DNA from: Rhodocollybia butyracea | Taxonomy: Eukaryota > Basidiomycota > Agaricomycetes > Agaricales > Omphalotaceae | DNA: 64,000 nt | Direction: 5' to 3' | Assembly: GCA_015501585.1 (NCBI GenBank) | Contig: JADNRY010000005.1 | Coordinates: forward strand, 434,001 to 498,000 | In this document: in pieces, positions 47,762-59,053 of the stretch | Position numbering within the stretch: the stretch's first letter is position 1 | How the letters are laid out: each line of letters starts with the position of its first letter | Notes under the pieces: generated by a model | Database searches by the model: none | Told to the model about the DNA's origin: nothing | The model's input: the letters and a program-made list of their open reading frames with translations, nothing else | Translations under genes and position numbers: made by a program

Positions 47762-49891
47762 ATGGACAGTGGCGTGTCTTCACATGCTGAATGGAGACTA
47801 TGCACTTCTGAACCCAATCCGAGTTGCGGACGCCGCTACGAACGTCTGTTGGGTCCCAATGAGCTTGGGTTCTACTGGGACAGCGTTTACCGTGGAACTG
47901 CAGATACTTTGCAGCATGCTATCTGTGAGGAGACTAAAACTCAGGCAGAACTAAACGTAAGCAGCATGCAAAAATTATCTCAAAATGCTTACCTGCTTAT
48001 GCTTCGCAGATCCAAAGTGAAGCAAGCGTCCGTGCAGCATGGGTTGCGCTCAAGATGCAGTATCCTCTACTTGGGTCAAGTATCGAGGAGCGTCGGCGGT
48101 CAAAAACCGACGGAGCAGACGATTTGTCTCCAGCCCAACAAAATAACAGCAGCGAAGAAATATACTTTGTTGTAGATCCTGCACGTATAGGTGACCATCA
48201 TGCTCATCCAAAGGAGGTCTTGTTCTTCTCCTGTGATTCCGAGGAAGACGCTATAACACTGGAAGAAGGCATCATCAATGGATTCGGGTGGCCGGATGTT
48301 CAAGCTTGGGCAGGAATTAAGGATGAACATGTGCATGAATCTTCATCATCGCGATTGCTATCCAACGAACTTCCAGCGTGCATCCTCTTCATCCGACGTC
48401 GTGATAACCCATTGACGTTCCATGTCATGATTCACGTCGCCCATTTGATCACGGATGGGATTGGAAACTCGATGCTGTTGTCCAACTTTTTCGATTTGCT
48501 TTCTCGAGGGAGTGCAAATAACTCTATCGGAATGGAAGGCCTGGAACATCGCCTCAAACTAAGTGTTGCTTCAGAGTCTCTATATCCTGATTTAAAGCCA
48601 GGTTACTCGATTGCAAGACGGACGTGGCATCGCGTTTTGGGAAAGGTGCTATTTGCGTTGAGGAACGCGAGGATGACTGCAAGTTCAATTTTTCGATTTC
48701 GCATCCTTATTTATACTTCCTATTTAGGGCGGCCATACCCTCCCTCGGATGTTCCGTGCTTCTACCCCGTATACCCCAGCAAAGTCTTCCAATATCACAT
48801 ATATGTTTACACCAGCTCATACTCTCAACATCCTCCGTAAATGCAAAGATCTTGGAATAACATTCGGCAATGCGCATCCCGTTCTAGGCCAAATCGCTGT
48901 CACTCGTGTCTTGTTGCGCAGGCGATTACGAACGCTTTTCAAACGACAACAGAAATCACCCAATGTCAATGAGAACAGTGAGGAAGATATCGACGTCAAC
49001 GAATGGGTTTACCGCCGTCGGCAGCCTATGATAACTGGTGGTCCTGCCAACCTACGAACCTACCTTGACAAGGAGTGGTACGCTAATGGTGGGGCGGCCA
49101 ATGTTTGTTTGAGCATTGGTTTTTTCTCTTTTACACTGCCATTCATGCCACTCGGAGAGGCAGGGATCTTGGCCGATGGAAACTCAGCAATCATTCCTGC
49201 CGCATCTGGAGATGTCGAGGTGCCCCCTTTCCAGAAAATGATTTCTAGGAAGCGATTCCTCCTGCGGTGTAACATGATACAAAAACAGTCATCCGAGGTT
49301 TTCCGTCATCCAAGGTTTTTGGATATCGGTGCTGCGAGGATGCCCATGAGGGTTGAGAGGAGTCGTATGGTGGCACTCATCTGGAGGAACGATGTGGCTG
49401 GACCAATCAAAGGTGATGATGCACCAATCCCCGCCCCTGAGCAGCCTCAAAGTATTGGAGTTGTTACGATGCATGGAGGGTCTAGCTTCGGAAATGTAGG
49501 ATATGACAATGTTGGTTTTTGATCATCCAAAGGCTTATGTATCCTTTTCCAGTCAGATCATTTAGTACCACCCTACTATCCTCGCACATCCCCCTCGGCA
49601 TCTCAAACTCGCTCAACTCTTCACCTCATCAAATCCGTCACCCGCCTCCGTTGTCGGCCCACAGAGCTCTATCTCGGCGCTGTTACCGCACGGGGACAGC
49701 TCCGACTGAACGTTTTCTGGGACGAAAATGTCTATCGGAGAGAGGTGGTGGAAGAGTGGTTGGATGAAGTCAGAAGAGCGACGGAGTGGTTTTTAGGTGC
49801 GGAGGATGGTACGGAGCTTGCACTCACAGACAGTGAGGATGTCGAACGCGGAGGCGTCACTCCGCCAGTGGTGTTTATGGCGAAAATGTAG
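47762..49891 (+). CDS. CoA-dependent acyltransferase-like protein (condensation-domain superfamily)
   Basis: 656 residues from exons 47762-47956, 48010-48678, 48728-49495 and 49553-49891. The HxxxD-type motif is present as HVAHLITDGIGNS (HLITDG, about residue 215), as in Tri3-like acetyltransferases and NRPS condensation domains. Later blocks FTPAHTLNILRKCKDLGITFGNA, GGSSFGN and TELYLGAVTARGQLRLNVFWDENVY match the general layout of that superfamily. The second intron starts with GC (ACT|GCAAGT at 48679), and the third (49496-49552) must be spliced to avoid a stop at 49520. No signal peptide. No secondary-metabolite backbone gene is next to it, so substrate and pathway are unknown. Confidence 0.75.
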
Positions 49892-50398
49892 GGTGATTGG
49901 GTTGAAAACTACGTCGAGTTTCTGCAGGTCCTTATCACATCACGTAGAGTAAACGATATAAGTGTACATATATGTATTGTGATAATCTACAGCTTGCGTT
50001 CAATGTTAATGAATTCACAGGTCCCATCCAAAAGTTTTTACGCATCTCCTGGGGTTCTGGTTTGGGTCTGAAGACCTTTGTTCCATCAATCGAGCTCCCT
50101 CTCTGAGGACCTAGCATTGGGTGAATAAAAGAACAGCTACACGAAACTGTAAAATAAGTGACTGTAAAATAAGTGAGATATTCCGAACTTTTCGGTCATT
50201 TATGATGTGGTACATAAGATATTCCACCTCTCGCAGAGAGGCGACACATTATATGCAAATACAGTTGTTTCTCTCTACCCTGCAAAACCACTAGGTTCTA
50301 ACATGTCCTGGTCACCAAGCGATACTCGGAAATCCGAACTACGATCCTGGCAATACCGCCAAAGGCAACGTCCATTACCCTTCCCTTCACACCTCCCT
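49892..50398. other. intergenic region carrying one copy of a dispersed repeat
   Basis: 3' flanks of convergent genes. Positions about 49930-49997 resemble 53409-53470: both read ATCACATC.C.TAG.GTAA ... GTATTGTGATAA or CATATTGTGATAA ... CTACAGCTTG. No gene seen. Confidence 0.55.
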
Positions 50399-53167
50399 TC
50401 ACATCCCCAATCCTAGCAACGCCCCCACCAACCTCTGCGCCACATTTTCTGGTTCCTGCCTCGCCATCTCCACCATACTCAAAAGCTTTTTGACCCCAAT
50501 CCTTAACTTCCCGTTCCCTTCCTCAACATCTGTCTGCGTACTTGCGAACCCAGCTTCTTCAAGCATCCGTATACATTCTTTCCTTTCTTGCGAAGAATGG
50601 AACAGCTCTACTTCTTTCAACACATACTCCAGTGATCGTATATTCGATATCGGCGGGACGCGGAGCTCCGAATCAAATACCTCACCCAGTCCAATTTCAG
50701 TCAAGACTGGACGTAGAGATGAAGTAGCGATGACGAAAAGTCGACGGCCTTTCGGTGGTCGTCTGGCGAAAAGAACGAGGAGAGTTTGTAGGACTGCGTT
50801 AGAGAATCTGGGCCCGATAGGTGTCCATTCAAGGAGACGCTCGAGGTTGTCGACGACGACGACGCTAAGTGGGGATTTGTAGCTATCAGCGAAGATCTGA
50901 AAATGCCCAGTTATAAATAGCCTTGAAGGGAATGAATCAGCATACCTTATTAATGGCTGTAACTTTTTGTCCCTCTGAAAATCCAACCATTGAATCGGGC
51001 GAAATGAGCTTGATGAAAGGGTATTGTGACGCCTGAGCAATCGACGCTCCCAGTGCGGTTTTACCAGAACCAGGGGGACCATGCAACAGGATGGATACGA
51101 GCGGGGTACGGGTTGATGAACGGACTTGGTCGACAAAAAGCTGGCCAGAGCGGAGTATGTCCTACGCACGAAAGAGGGTGAGCTGAACGAACGAACAAAA
51201 AAGGGTAAAAACTCACGTCTATAATCCCATCGAAGTGGATGATCCCATTCTGAATGACCGCCTCCAACTCCTCCTCACTGACACCGAACGCCGGCTTAAC
51301 TTCTTCAAGCGCACATTCGAAATCTCTCCTATTGACCCTCAAATTCTCCACATCATCCGAAATTCCCGCCATAGTGCCCACTTTTACATGCCTGTTGAAC
51401 GCAAAACTCGTCGCGCTCTTTATGAGACCACCAATCTCAGCCCCGGAAAAGTTTTTCGTTTGAGAAGCTAGCTGGGGAAGGGATACATCGGTGTCTAGTA
51501 CACCGTTTGTGCGCATTTTGGCGGTATGAATGTTGAGGATTTGGAGTCGCCCGTGTTCGTCTGGGAGGGAAATCTCCATATGAACTTCGAGACGACCTGG
51601 ACGAAGGAGTGCTTCATCGATCATGTCTTTACGATTCGTCATTCCGATAATGAGGATGTTGTTGAGTTGGTCGACTCCGTCCATCTTGGAGAGCAGTTGG
51701 TTGACGACGGTGTCGCCAACACCAGTGCCACCGCCGGCGGAGGCAGCGGAACCACGTTGTTTGAAGATGGCATCGAGTTCGTCGAAAATGATAATGTGGA
51801 GGCCAGATTCATCGCCCTTTTCCTTGTACTGGAGAGGCTTTAGTCGACTAGAGAGGAAGAACTAGATATCATACCTCCTTCTCTGCATCTGCAAACAGTT
51901 TCCTTATATTCTCTTCCGAAGCACCAACATATTTGTTCAGAATCTCGGGTCCATTGACGATTTTAGGTTCTCGAGCATTAAGCATTTTCCCGATTTGACG
52001 GGCGATGAGGGTTTTCCCGGTTCCCGGGGGACCATGGAGAAGGATACCTTTGAAAGATTAAATAAACGAACGAAATCCATGTCCAAAGAAACCTACCCTT
52101 GACATGCTGAATACCAAGTTTCTCAACAAGTCCAGGAGGAAATACACGAGAAGCGAATGCCCGACGAAAGATGTCATTAAATTCGTTATCGAGACCTCCG
52201 ATACCCATGTCTTCGAATTTAAAGTTGGGGGCCAGGATGGCATTGGGCGGGGCTCTAGAAACAGCATTGGTACGAGGATGATAATAAAGAGGTAAACGCT
52301 CACTTTCTCGCACTAGATTTAATCTTGATCGCACTATCCGGAGCCTTGAGAAACGTCACATCCGTCTTATCCATGACGATCCCAAAATGCTGAGGAGCCC
52401 TGCCACCTCCTCGTCGTTGCTCCTCGGCCAATTCTAAGACCTCTACGCCCTTAACAACACCTTTGAGATTCTGGCCATGGTACTCAAGCACAATGGTCTC
52501 GCCCACACTCCTGATACAGCTGCCCATGACTTTGACAAAATGTCGGGCCATATCATCGGCATCGAATTGCTCTGCGATTTCGTGTCCTCTCCGAAGAAAG
52601 CCTATTTCGATGTCTATACTCTGCAGATATGCTGGAGCACCTGGATAAGGAGGCGAAGGGAGAGGCTCGACAGCGACTGAGTCGCCAGAAACGGATAAGC
52701 CAATCCATGCGCGCTGGACGGCGGAGGCTCCTATGGTTCCAGGACCAAGTTTGGACGTGTTGTCGGGGCGAACAGTGAGCGCAAAGCTGTCTTTAATGAG
52801 CACATGTGTACCAGGGCTAAAATCGGAAGGGTGGACAATGAGGCAGTTGGTGAGGGCCAGCTGGTCACTGGGAGAACTAACAACGCTGTAGCTGGACATT
52901 ACATTAGATTTTTGAGATCTCGCTTCTTTTATACTTTACTTACCTGCCACCGCTACGTGGAGCTGGCTTTCGTTCCATTCCTCCACGTTTTTCGAACAAC
53001 GCATTGGACGGATCGTTGTACGGATTTGGCGGTGCTTGGTGTTGCATCGACTGCGGAGGAGGTCTGTAGCCACGTGGACCAGTTGGAAGTCCTGTATTAT
53101 CTGCTAATGGTCGATAGGACCCAGTGTTTGGAGGCGTGCTGGTGTTTCCGCGGTTGAAGAAGCTCAT
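50399..53167 (-). CDS. SEC18: vesicle-fusing ATPase Sec18/NSF
   Basis: AAA+ ATPase that disassembles cis-SNARE complexes with alpha-SNAP after membrane fusion. 822 residues from exons 53167-52944, 52891-52304, 52254-52097, 52047-51875, 51828-51217, 51161-50946 and 50896-50399. The N-terminal 70 residues are a Pro/Gly-rich extension, followed by the N-domain ([18 protein letters not shown]). D1 has Walker A GPPGTGKT, Walker [10 protein letters not shown] and sensor/arginine-finger region [21 protein letters not shown]2 has Walker A GPPGSGKT and the degenerate [22 protein letters not shown] typical of NSF D2. All introns are GT-AG and the frame is intact. Essential housekeeping gene. Confidence 0.95.
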
Positions 53168-53586
53168 GCTTCAGAGTCGTTAATCAGAATCAATTATTCG
53201 AGAATGCACATAAATAATCAAATCGTTCGTGTGAATTAATTTGCCGCCCATTTGGCGCGTCGCGTCTGTGCAACCATCACACTCCAGAGCACAGCTGCAA
53301 CAAAATAGTATAACGTGGAAACAATATTATCATGCATCAAAAGGATGGCTCGAAGAGCAATGGGCTGGCATACGAAGGTGTTATTTATGAGGCTTCTGCC
53401 ACAAATTCTCATCACATCGCATAGGGTAAGTATACATATACATATTGTGATAAACTACAGCTTGTGTACGACGACAATGATCATATGGATGTAACATAGA
53501 TTCATACAAGGGTTGAAGGGGCATATATTCAGAAGGGATTAAAGAGAAAACCTGCTTCGCCTCGGGGCCGGAGAGGCTTGGGTGAC
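53168..53586. other. intergenic region, second copy of dispersed repeat
   Basis: Promoter side of SEC18 and 3' flank of the coiled-coil gene. Positions about 53409-53470 match the repeat at about 49930-49997. No gene seen. Confidence 0.5.
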
Positions 53587-55913
53587 CTAAAGAAAGAAAG
53601 AAAGATAAGCGTATGCGTTGTTAGAAAAAGTTTTACATGCCTCTGCAGGGATTTCAGCCCAATGTTGCATTTGGGCTGCCTGGACACCCACGAAAGTATC
53701 CCTGAGCGTCTTTATAGTTCTTGCATCGATTGTTCTCAGTTCTTCCATTTCCTGCAACTCAACTTCTTTCTCATGAAGATGCCCCAGAGCTTCCTCGAGC
53801 TGCGCTTTTACATCAGCACAGTCTCCTCGTTCGGTCTCCAATTCCACCATGAGTCGCGTCTTCTCTGAAGTCATTTCTTTCACCTCTGTTTGAAGGGTAT
53901 GGCATCCTGTGAGAGCGGTGCCGATGTCTGCACGAAGTTCTGCAGCTACATCTTCAGCTGAAGAAAGCGAGGCCTCCAATGAAGTGATTCTGGTATGATC
54001 CTGCTCGACCTCCACAGCATGAGCGGTTTTTGCTTGCTCCAAAGCAGTTTCGTGAAGACCAACAGTCTCTAGGGCCTGCTTGAGTCTACTTTGAAGCTGG
54101 TCAATCTCGCCAGTCTTTCGGTGAAGAGCTTCATTAACAGCTTGCAAAGTGATCTGGATAGCCGCAAGTTTCAAGGCTGATTCGTTTTCGCGAGCTTCTA
54201 CTTGCGACTGCAATGTAATGAGTTGTTCCTGCGCCTCTGTAAACATCTGCTGTGCTCCGTGCAAGTCATGGGTGCGAGAGTTCAAAGCCTCCTTGATATC
54301 CTGCAATTCCCTGCCAAGGGTGGTGATTGTCTGGTCTTTGGTCTCCGAAGACTGCTGTAAAGAAGCGATTGCGGTGGCACCCTCATTGCATTGTTCTTCT
54401 AGTTCGGAACGTTGTCGAACGGAAAGATCCAAAGACGCTTCGAGGGTTGACTTTTGTTTATCAAGTTGTGCGAGTTGCGCTTCGGCTTGGACACATCTCT
54501 CTTGTAGTGTCCGCATTTGACCATTCATGACGGAAATGGTGGAAACATAGCCTGATTCTTCAGCCCTCAAAGATCTGTTCTCTTCTTCAGCAACCGCTAA
54601 TTGCGCAGAGAGGGAGTCCATCTGAAACTTGAGGGTCAACTTTTCGCCAAGTAAGTAAAGGTAACCTGAAACTCACATTGCATTGGGAATTAGTCTGGAA
54701 CGGGTAAGCATTAAAACGAGTCGGTCGTATAGGCGTCGACCCTCGTATAGGCGACGACCCTGGAGTCGCCAAGTAAGCGCGCGCCACCGGGATTTGCTGC
54801 TCATTGAGGGCGGAAGCGTCAACACTGTAATCCATTCTAAACCCTTCATCATCGCCATAATTACTCGCAGGTGGAGTGGCTTGCTGGCTTTTTGTCGAAA
54901 ATAAGGACGAGGTCCGATTAAGACCCACAGGCGTTGCGGCGGGAATTCTGAAGTGCTATTGATAAAATAGCTGCAATGAAGGTAAGAAGTGCGGACGAAC
55001 CGTGGATTTTCAACTGGCATTTGCTCGCGAGTACGAGGCAACATATTGAAAGTCTGTGGAAGATCAAACCCAGGTGCTTCGTTTTCTACTTCGTCGTCAT
55101 CATCTAGATCGGTGAGAGGAGAAGGTGAGCGCGACCACGCTCGCATCTCCATGGATTGGTCGCGAGTCACTTCCGGATGGCCAAGAGCTTGCATTGACTT
55201 CTTCGATGGAATAGATCGCATGGCATTGCGCTTCGGGTGGCGAGCCACTTCCACAGAGACGGAGTTTCTCCTCTGCCTCTTCGACGGCGTAGCCTCTATG
55301 TCATCGCCAGCACGCTTTATTCCACGGAGGACGTGATCAGAAAGCGCGCGATCTTTATGGTCAGGAGACATTTGAACGTTGGATAATACGCGACGACCCT
55401 CTGCTAATCTGGAACGTAGTGAAGGTGAAGGTGAAGGTCGGTTCTGCATATGACTAGATAAGTGAACTACTCACTGTCGTTTCGCCAGAGGACTAAATGC
55501 ATAGCTTCCACGGGATCGTCCGGTCACTAAGATCCCATTGTCAACCTATTAGAATGCAATGAGAAAGATGATGCGTGAATGAATATTCGGGAAATGTCCC
55601 ACCATTCCCAGAATGGCTTTACGGAAGTAGGTATCACAGTTTGGGCCAAGCTTAATTCCCATTTTTGTGGCATTGTTCTTCGCTGTTAATGATACTTTCC
55701 TTCAACAAAAAGCCTGCCCGAAATTAGAACAGTGGCACTAATACCTTGGGTCTTAATATAGGTGATACGAAACTCTGTCTTCCGGGACTGGTTTTCCATT
55801 AATTTGCAGAAAGCCATCAGACAGTCTACCAAGGGCAATCTGGAAGTTAATGCTTGAAAATGTGGATAGCATGAGAACATACGTTGAGCATAGGTCAAGT
55901 TCTTCGATACCAT
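53587..55913 (-). CDS. coiled-coil protein with a conserved N-terminal domain, function unknown
   Basis: The 5' part begins MVSKNLTYAQR at 55913 and continues through KTEFRITYIKTQ, AKNNATKMGIKLGPNCDTYFRKAILGM and VDNGILVTGRSRGSYAFSPLAKRQ in separate exons. This is a compact, probably folded domain that I do not recognise. A disordered basic segment follows (TPSKRQRRNSVSVE, SPSPLTDLDDDDEVENE, TPGSSPIRGSTPIRPTRF), with possible CDK and nuclear-localisation motifs. Positions 54640-53600 encode about 330 residues of heptad coiled coil (QMDSLSAQLAVAEEENRSLR and similar). The first intron is uncertain, because a GTATGT..CAG pair at 55882-55840 would break the frame, so I leave it unspliced. The C-terminal end is also uncertain. 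Confidence 0.65.
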
Positions 55914-56256
55914 GATTGCAGTGGGATTAGAGTGTGGTTAGAGTTATGATAAATGACAGCACTGGAGTAAACAGAGAAAGTATCGGTGTAGGTGAAGGAG
56001 TACAGGAAACAGGTGTCTGTGGCGTTTTCGCTTTTATTCACCAGCACGTCATGACACGTGATAGTCACAGGACCCTCGTAGTCAATGAGTCATAAAAACC
56101 ATTGTTTCAACTTTCCAGCAAAGGTCACCACTAAGCCTCAACTGGGTCACTCACTTACCACTCGGGCACTCGTAATTTCGTGAGTCTCTCGAAAACGCTT
56201 GAATAAGAATCTCAGTTGCCCAAGGCAAAGCAATCGCCATTCGGAGTACAAAGTGA
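55914..56256. other. short intergenic region
   Basis: Promoter of the coiled-coil gene and 3' flank of the ERV26-like gene. Two similar pieces CACGTCATGACACGTGA near 56044-56060 form an imperfect E-box-like palindrome. No gene. Confidence 0.45.
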
Positions 56257-57401
56257 TTAATTCTCTCTCTTTCCATCGGAAGATACACCAGTCGAATTAG
56301 CTCTCCTAAGACTAAGACCCAAGCCTATTTTCTCCTGTGCTACATTCACCCCTCCCGCTCCACCCAAAGTACCGTTTCGCAAACCGGAAGACGACCTACG
56401 TGGCGGGGTGCTTAGTTGAAAATCAAAGCCGGATTGTCTAAGACTCGGAGATTTTGGTGGAGGGGATAGTGCATTCTGATAGGTCCCGCCTGGCGTCTGT
56501 AATTGTGGATCCATAGGCAGACCCGATGTAGAGCGATAAAGAGAGGGTGAAGGAGGTGCAATGAGACCTTCTGATCGGGAAAATTTGGAGCCAGGTATTT
56601 TCGAAAGTATGGAACGAAGTAGCGACTGCCTGGGTTTAAAAAGAAGCTTTTGTACAGAGGGAGAACTTGGTTCAGCTGAAACAGATGGACGTAACTTAGT
56701 ATACGAACCAGGAGACGGGAAGGTCAAACGCACCTGAAGTCAGTGGTATTGCATGATCATTCGCACTGAGACTCAGGAAAATGAACAGAGGGATCAACCA
56801 TACACACGCCCCGAAAAAGGTAGCAACTTCTGTAAACGAGGGAGCCGTAATGGCGGCTCGGCCTTTGTAGTACCTCTGATGTCTTGCATCTTGCGTTAAG
56901 CGAGTAAAGTAGAAGAACCAGAGGAAATGGTCGGCGAATACCAGTCCAACAGAAGCGATAAATGTTATGGAGGTGAGAGATATCATTGGCCACGACGGGG
57001 AGAAGGTTTGAAGGTAGACGATATGACAAAATATCGAGAATAGAGTTTGCTTGAATGGAAGTGATTCGGTGAAGTAGAAAATTATATGAAGTATGATGAC
57101 AGCCTAGAAGGCAATAGTCAGTTTTCTGACAATTACGAGGGCGATGAGGCTCACATATACCCCTCGTTGCCCAATAGTCTTGGCGAGTCGAGAGTGTTCT
57201 TCAATGAGTTCTGCAATATACAGGAGCCCGCTCGCTGGTCAAAAATAAGTCTAAGTGTTCGGCCACAAGGAATTCCGTTCCGACCTAATGATAATGTGAC
57301 AAAAGCAAAGGCGACCAAAACGGCCACATAACTGTGGACAGATAAGAGCAGAGAATATCCGAGAGAAAGAGATGCTACCTGAGATAAAAAAGTAAAGACA
57401 T
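56257..57401 (-). CDS. SVP26: Erv26/Svp26-type COPII cargo adaptor membrane protein
   Basis: Multi-pass ER-Golgi protein that packages certain type II membrane enzymes into COPII vesicles. 312 residues from exons 57401-57379, 57331-57285, 57234-57155, 57103-56734 and 56675-56257. The conserved core MSLLFYLSYVAVLVAFAFVT, GLLYIAELIEEHSRLAKTIGQRG, VIILHIIFYFTESLPFKQTLFSI, YLQTFSPTWP-like, ADHFLWFFYFTRLTQDARH and FTEVATFFGACVWLIPLFIFLSLSANDHAIP covers the four membrane spans. A Ser/Pro-rich tail of about 140 residues after the last span is absent in yeast but common in basidiomycetes. All introns GT-AG. The start is 114 bp from the divergently transcribed DID2. Confidence 0.9.
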
Positions 57402-57515
57402 CGTGGATTCGTGGCCAACACGAAAGCAAGATGGAGGAATACTCGGAGTCAACGGACCGGGACTCGGCGCTCTAATCTGAGCGCTCACACTGCCACTGCT
57501 TGCCTTCATTCCATC
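57402..57515. promoter_or_regulatory. shared divergent promoter of ERV26-like gene and DID2
   Basis: Only 114 bp separate the two start codons, on opposite strands, so both promoters must lie within or overlap this interval. No TATA box is visible. Inference from spacing. Confidence 0.6.
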
Positions 57516-58334
57516 ATGAGCAATCTCGAGAGTAAGTCTTTCTTCCATCATCCAAACTAGAAATTAAAATGCCACAGAAACCCTCTTTCAACTCAAGGTT
57601 TCTTTCACAGCCCCTAACTCTGACCTTCTGAGTAACCCCAATCCTCTAGTTCACAGCCAAGACACTTAGCCGGCAAGCAAAGAAAGCGCAGAAGGATGAA
57701 AATACTGAGAAGTCACGATTGAAGAAGGTCCTCTTTTACAAGGTCTCTTTTGTTCTTTCTGTATTGAACTCTCCTTGTTAGGCATTGCAGCAAGGAAACA
57801 ACGACGGCGCACGGATCTATGCATCTAACGCAATACGAAAGAAGAGCGAGGCACTCAATTTACTGCGGTTATCCAGTCGCATAGATGCTGTAGCGAGTAG
57901 GGTAGAAACCGCTGTGACCATGCGCCAAGTGACAGGAAATATGACTTCCGTCGTGCGAGGAATGGACAAGGCTATGGAATCGATGAACTTGGAAAAGGTG
58001 AGATCTGTTTACCAGTATTCCCTTCAAGAGATACCCTGACATCACCAAGATATCCATGGTAATGGACAAATTTGAAACTCAATTCGCAGACTTAGATGTT
58101 CAGACGGGGTACATGGAGGACACCATGTCAGCCACCACCGCAGTATCGACACCCCAAGACCAGATTGATCTGCTTTTGAAACAGACTGCGGAGGAGGCTA
58201 ATATTGAGCTTCAGCAGGACCTGGCTTCGAAGGATTTAGATAGTGTACCCGATTTGACAGCGCCAAAGGAAAAAGTTGGAGAAGAAGATGACAAATTGGC
58301 GGAGAGGCTGAGGGCTCTGAGGCCTGCTGTTTAG
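57516..58334 (+). CDS. DID2: ESCRT-III-associated protein Did2/CHMP1 (Vps46)
   Basis: Small coiled-coil ESCRT-III family protein that recruits Vps4 during multivesicular body formation. 204 residues from exons 57516-57531, 57578-57597, 57650-57727, 57782-57997 and 58050-58334. It begins [29 protein letters not shown], the charged CHMP1 N-terminus; [34 protein letters not shown] and [25 protein letters not shown] follow. The C-terminal [15 protein letters not shown] fits the MIT-interacting motif 1 pattern (L-x-x-R-L-x-x-L). All introns GT-AG. Confidence 0.95.
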
Positions 58335-59053
58335 TGGGGCATTGTGTATTAGTCTTGTATCCTTTGTAGATCGAACATCTTAGTGTATGGTTCTAGTATT
58401 TCTGTCAATGTATATAACATTAGGGACTTATAGTGCGCGTGAACATCGATACATGAAGTGAGGATAGCGAACAGCATTAGAACGAAGAACCCAAAAAACC
58501 AAAAAATAATAAACATCACGAAAAATATTCTAACAATATCGTTAGGAAGAAAGATTATGGTGTAGGTGGCATACCGGAACGATCATGAGCATGAGCTTGA
58601 GACTGTAAATGTTAGCGTAGCAAGTCGTAGGGTACGTAGGTGAAATGAGAATGAGAAACATGGGTTGTCGTAGTACAATAATCATGCAAAATATGACAGA
58701 AGAAGCGATACCAAAATCAGAAAAATGGGGGGAAAAAAAATCGAAAGGAATTAAATAGCATAAATGAGATGCGAGATACATTGATGATAATTGCAAAGCG
58801 ACGACTGAATCTAAAATATGGACAGGGAGGGTATGCAGAAGACAAATATAAAGCATGATGCGAGCAAGAACACAAGAATACTGGGATTAGAGCGGGGAGA
58901 TGCAGCAAAAGGAAAAAGAAATCGAGTAGAGAAAGAAGCAACGTTGTGGGAAGAAGCTGAAGACTCGGGGGTTAGAGGGAGGAATCTCCGAAAGAACGAC
59001 CTCTAAAAGAGGAAACCTCAGGTTTAAGTCCTGGAGAGTTTCCTCCTATCTTG
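58335..59053. other. intergenic region between convergent genes
   Basis: 3' flanks of DID2 and the large disordered-protein gene; purine-rich on the plus strand at 58850-58950. No gene recognised. Confidence 0.5.

Noticed and set aside
49500..49560. Apparent frameshifts near the end of the acyltransferase gene
   Set aside because: They vanish when the 57-bp GT-AG intron at 49496-49552 is spliced, which restores the expected GGSSFGN continuation.
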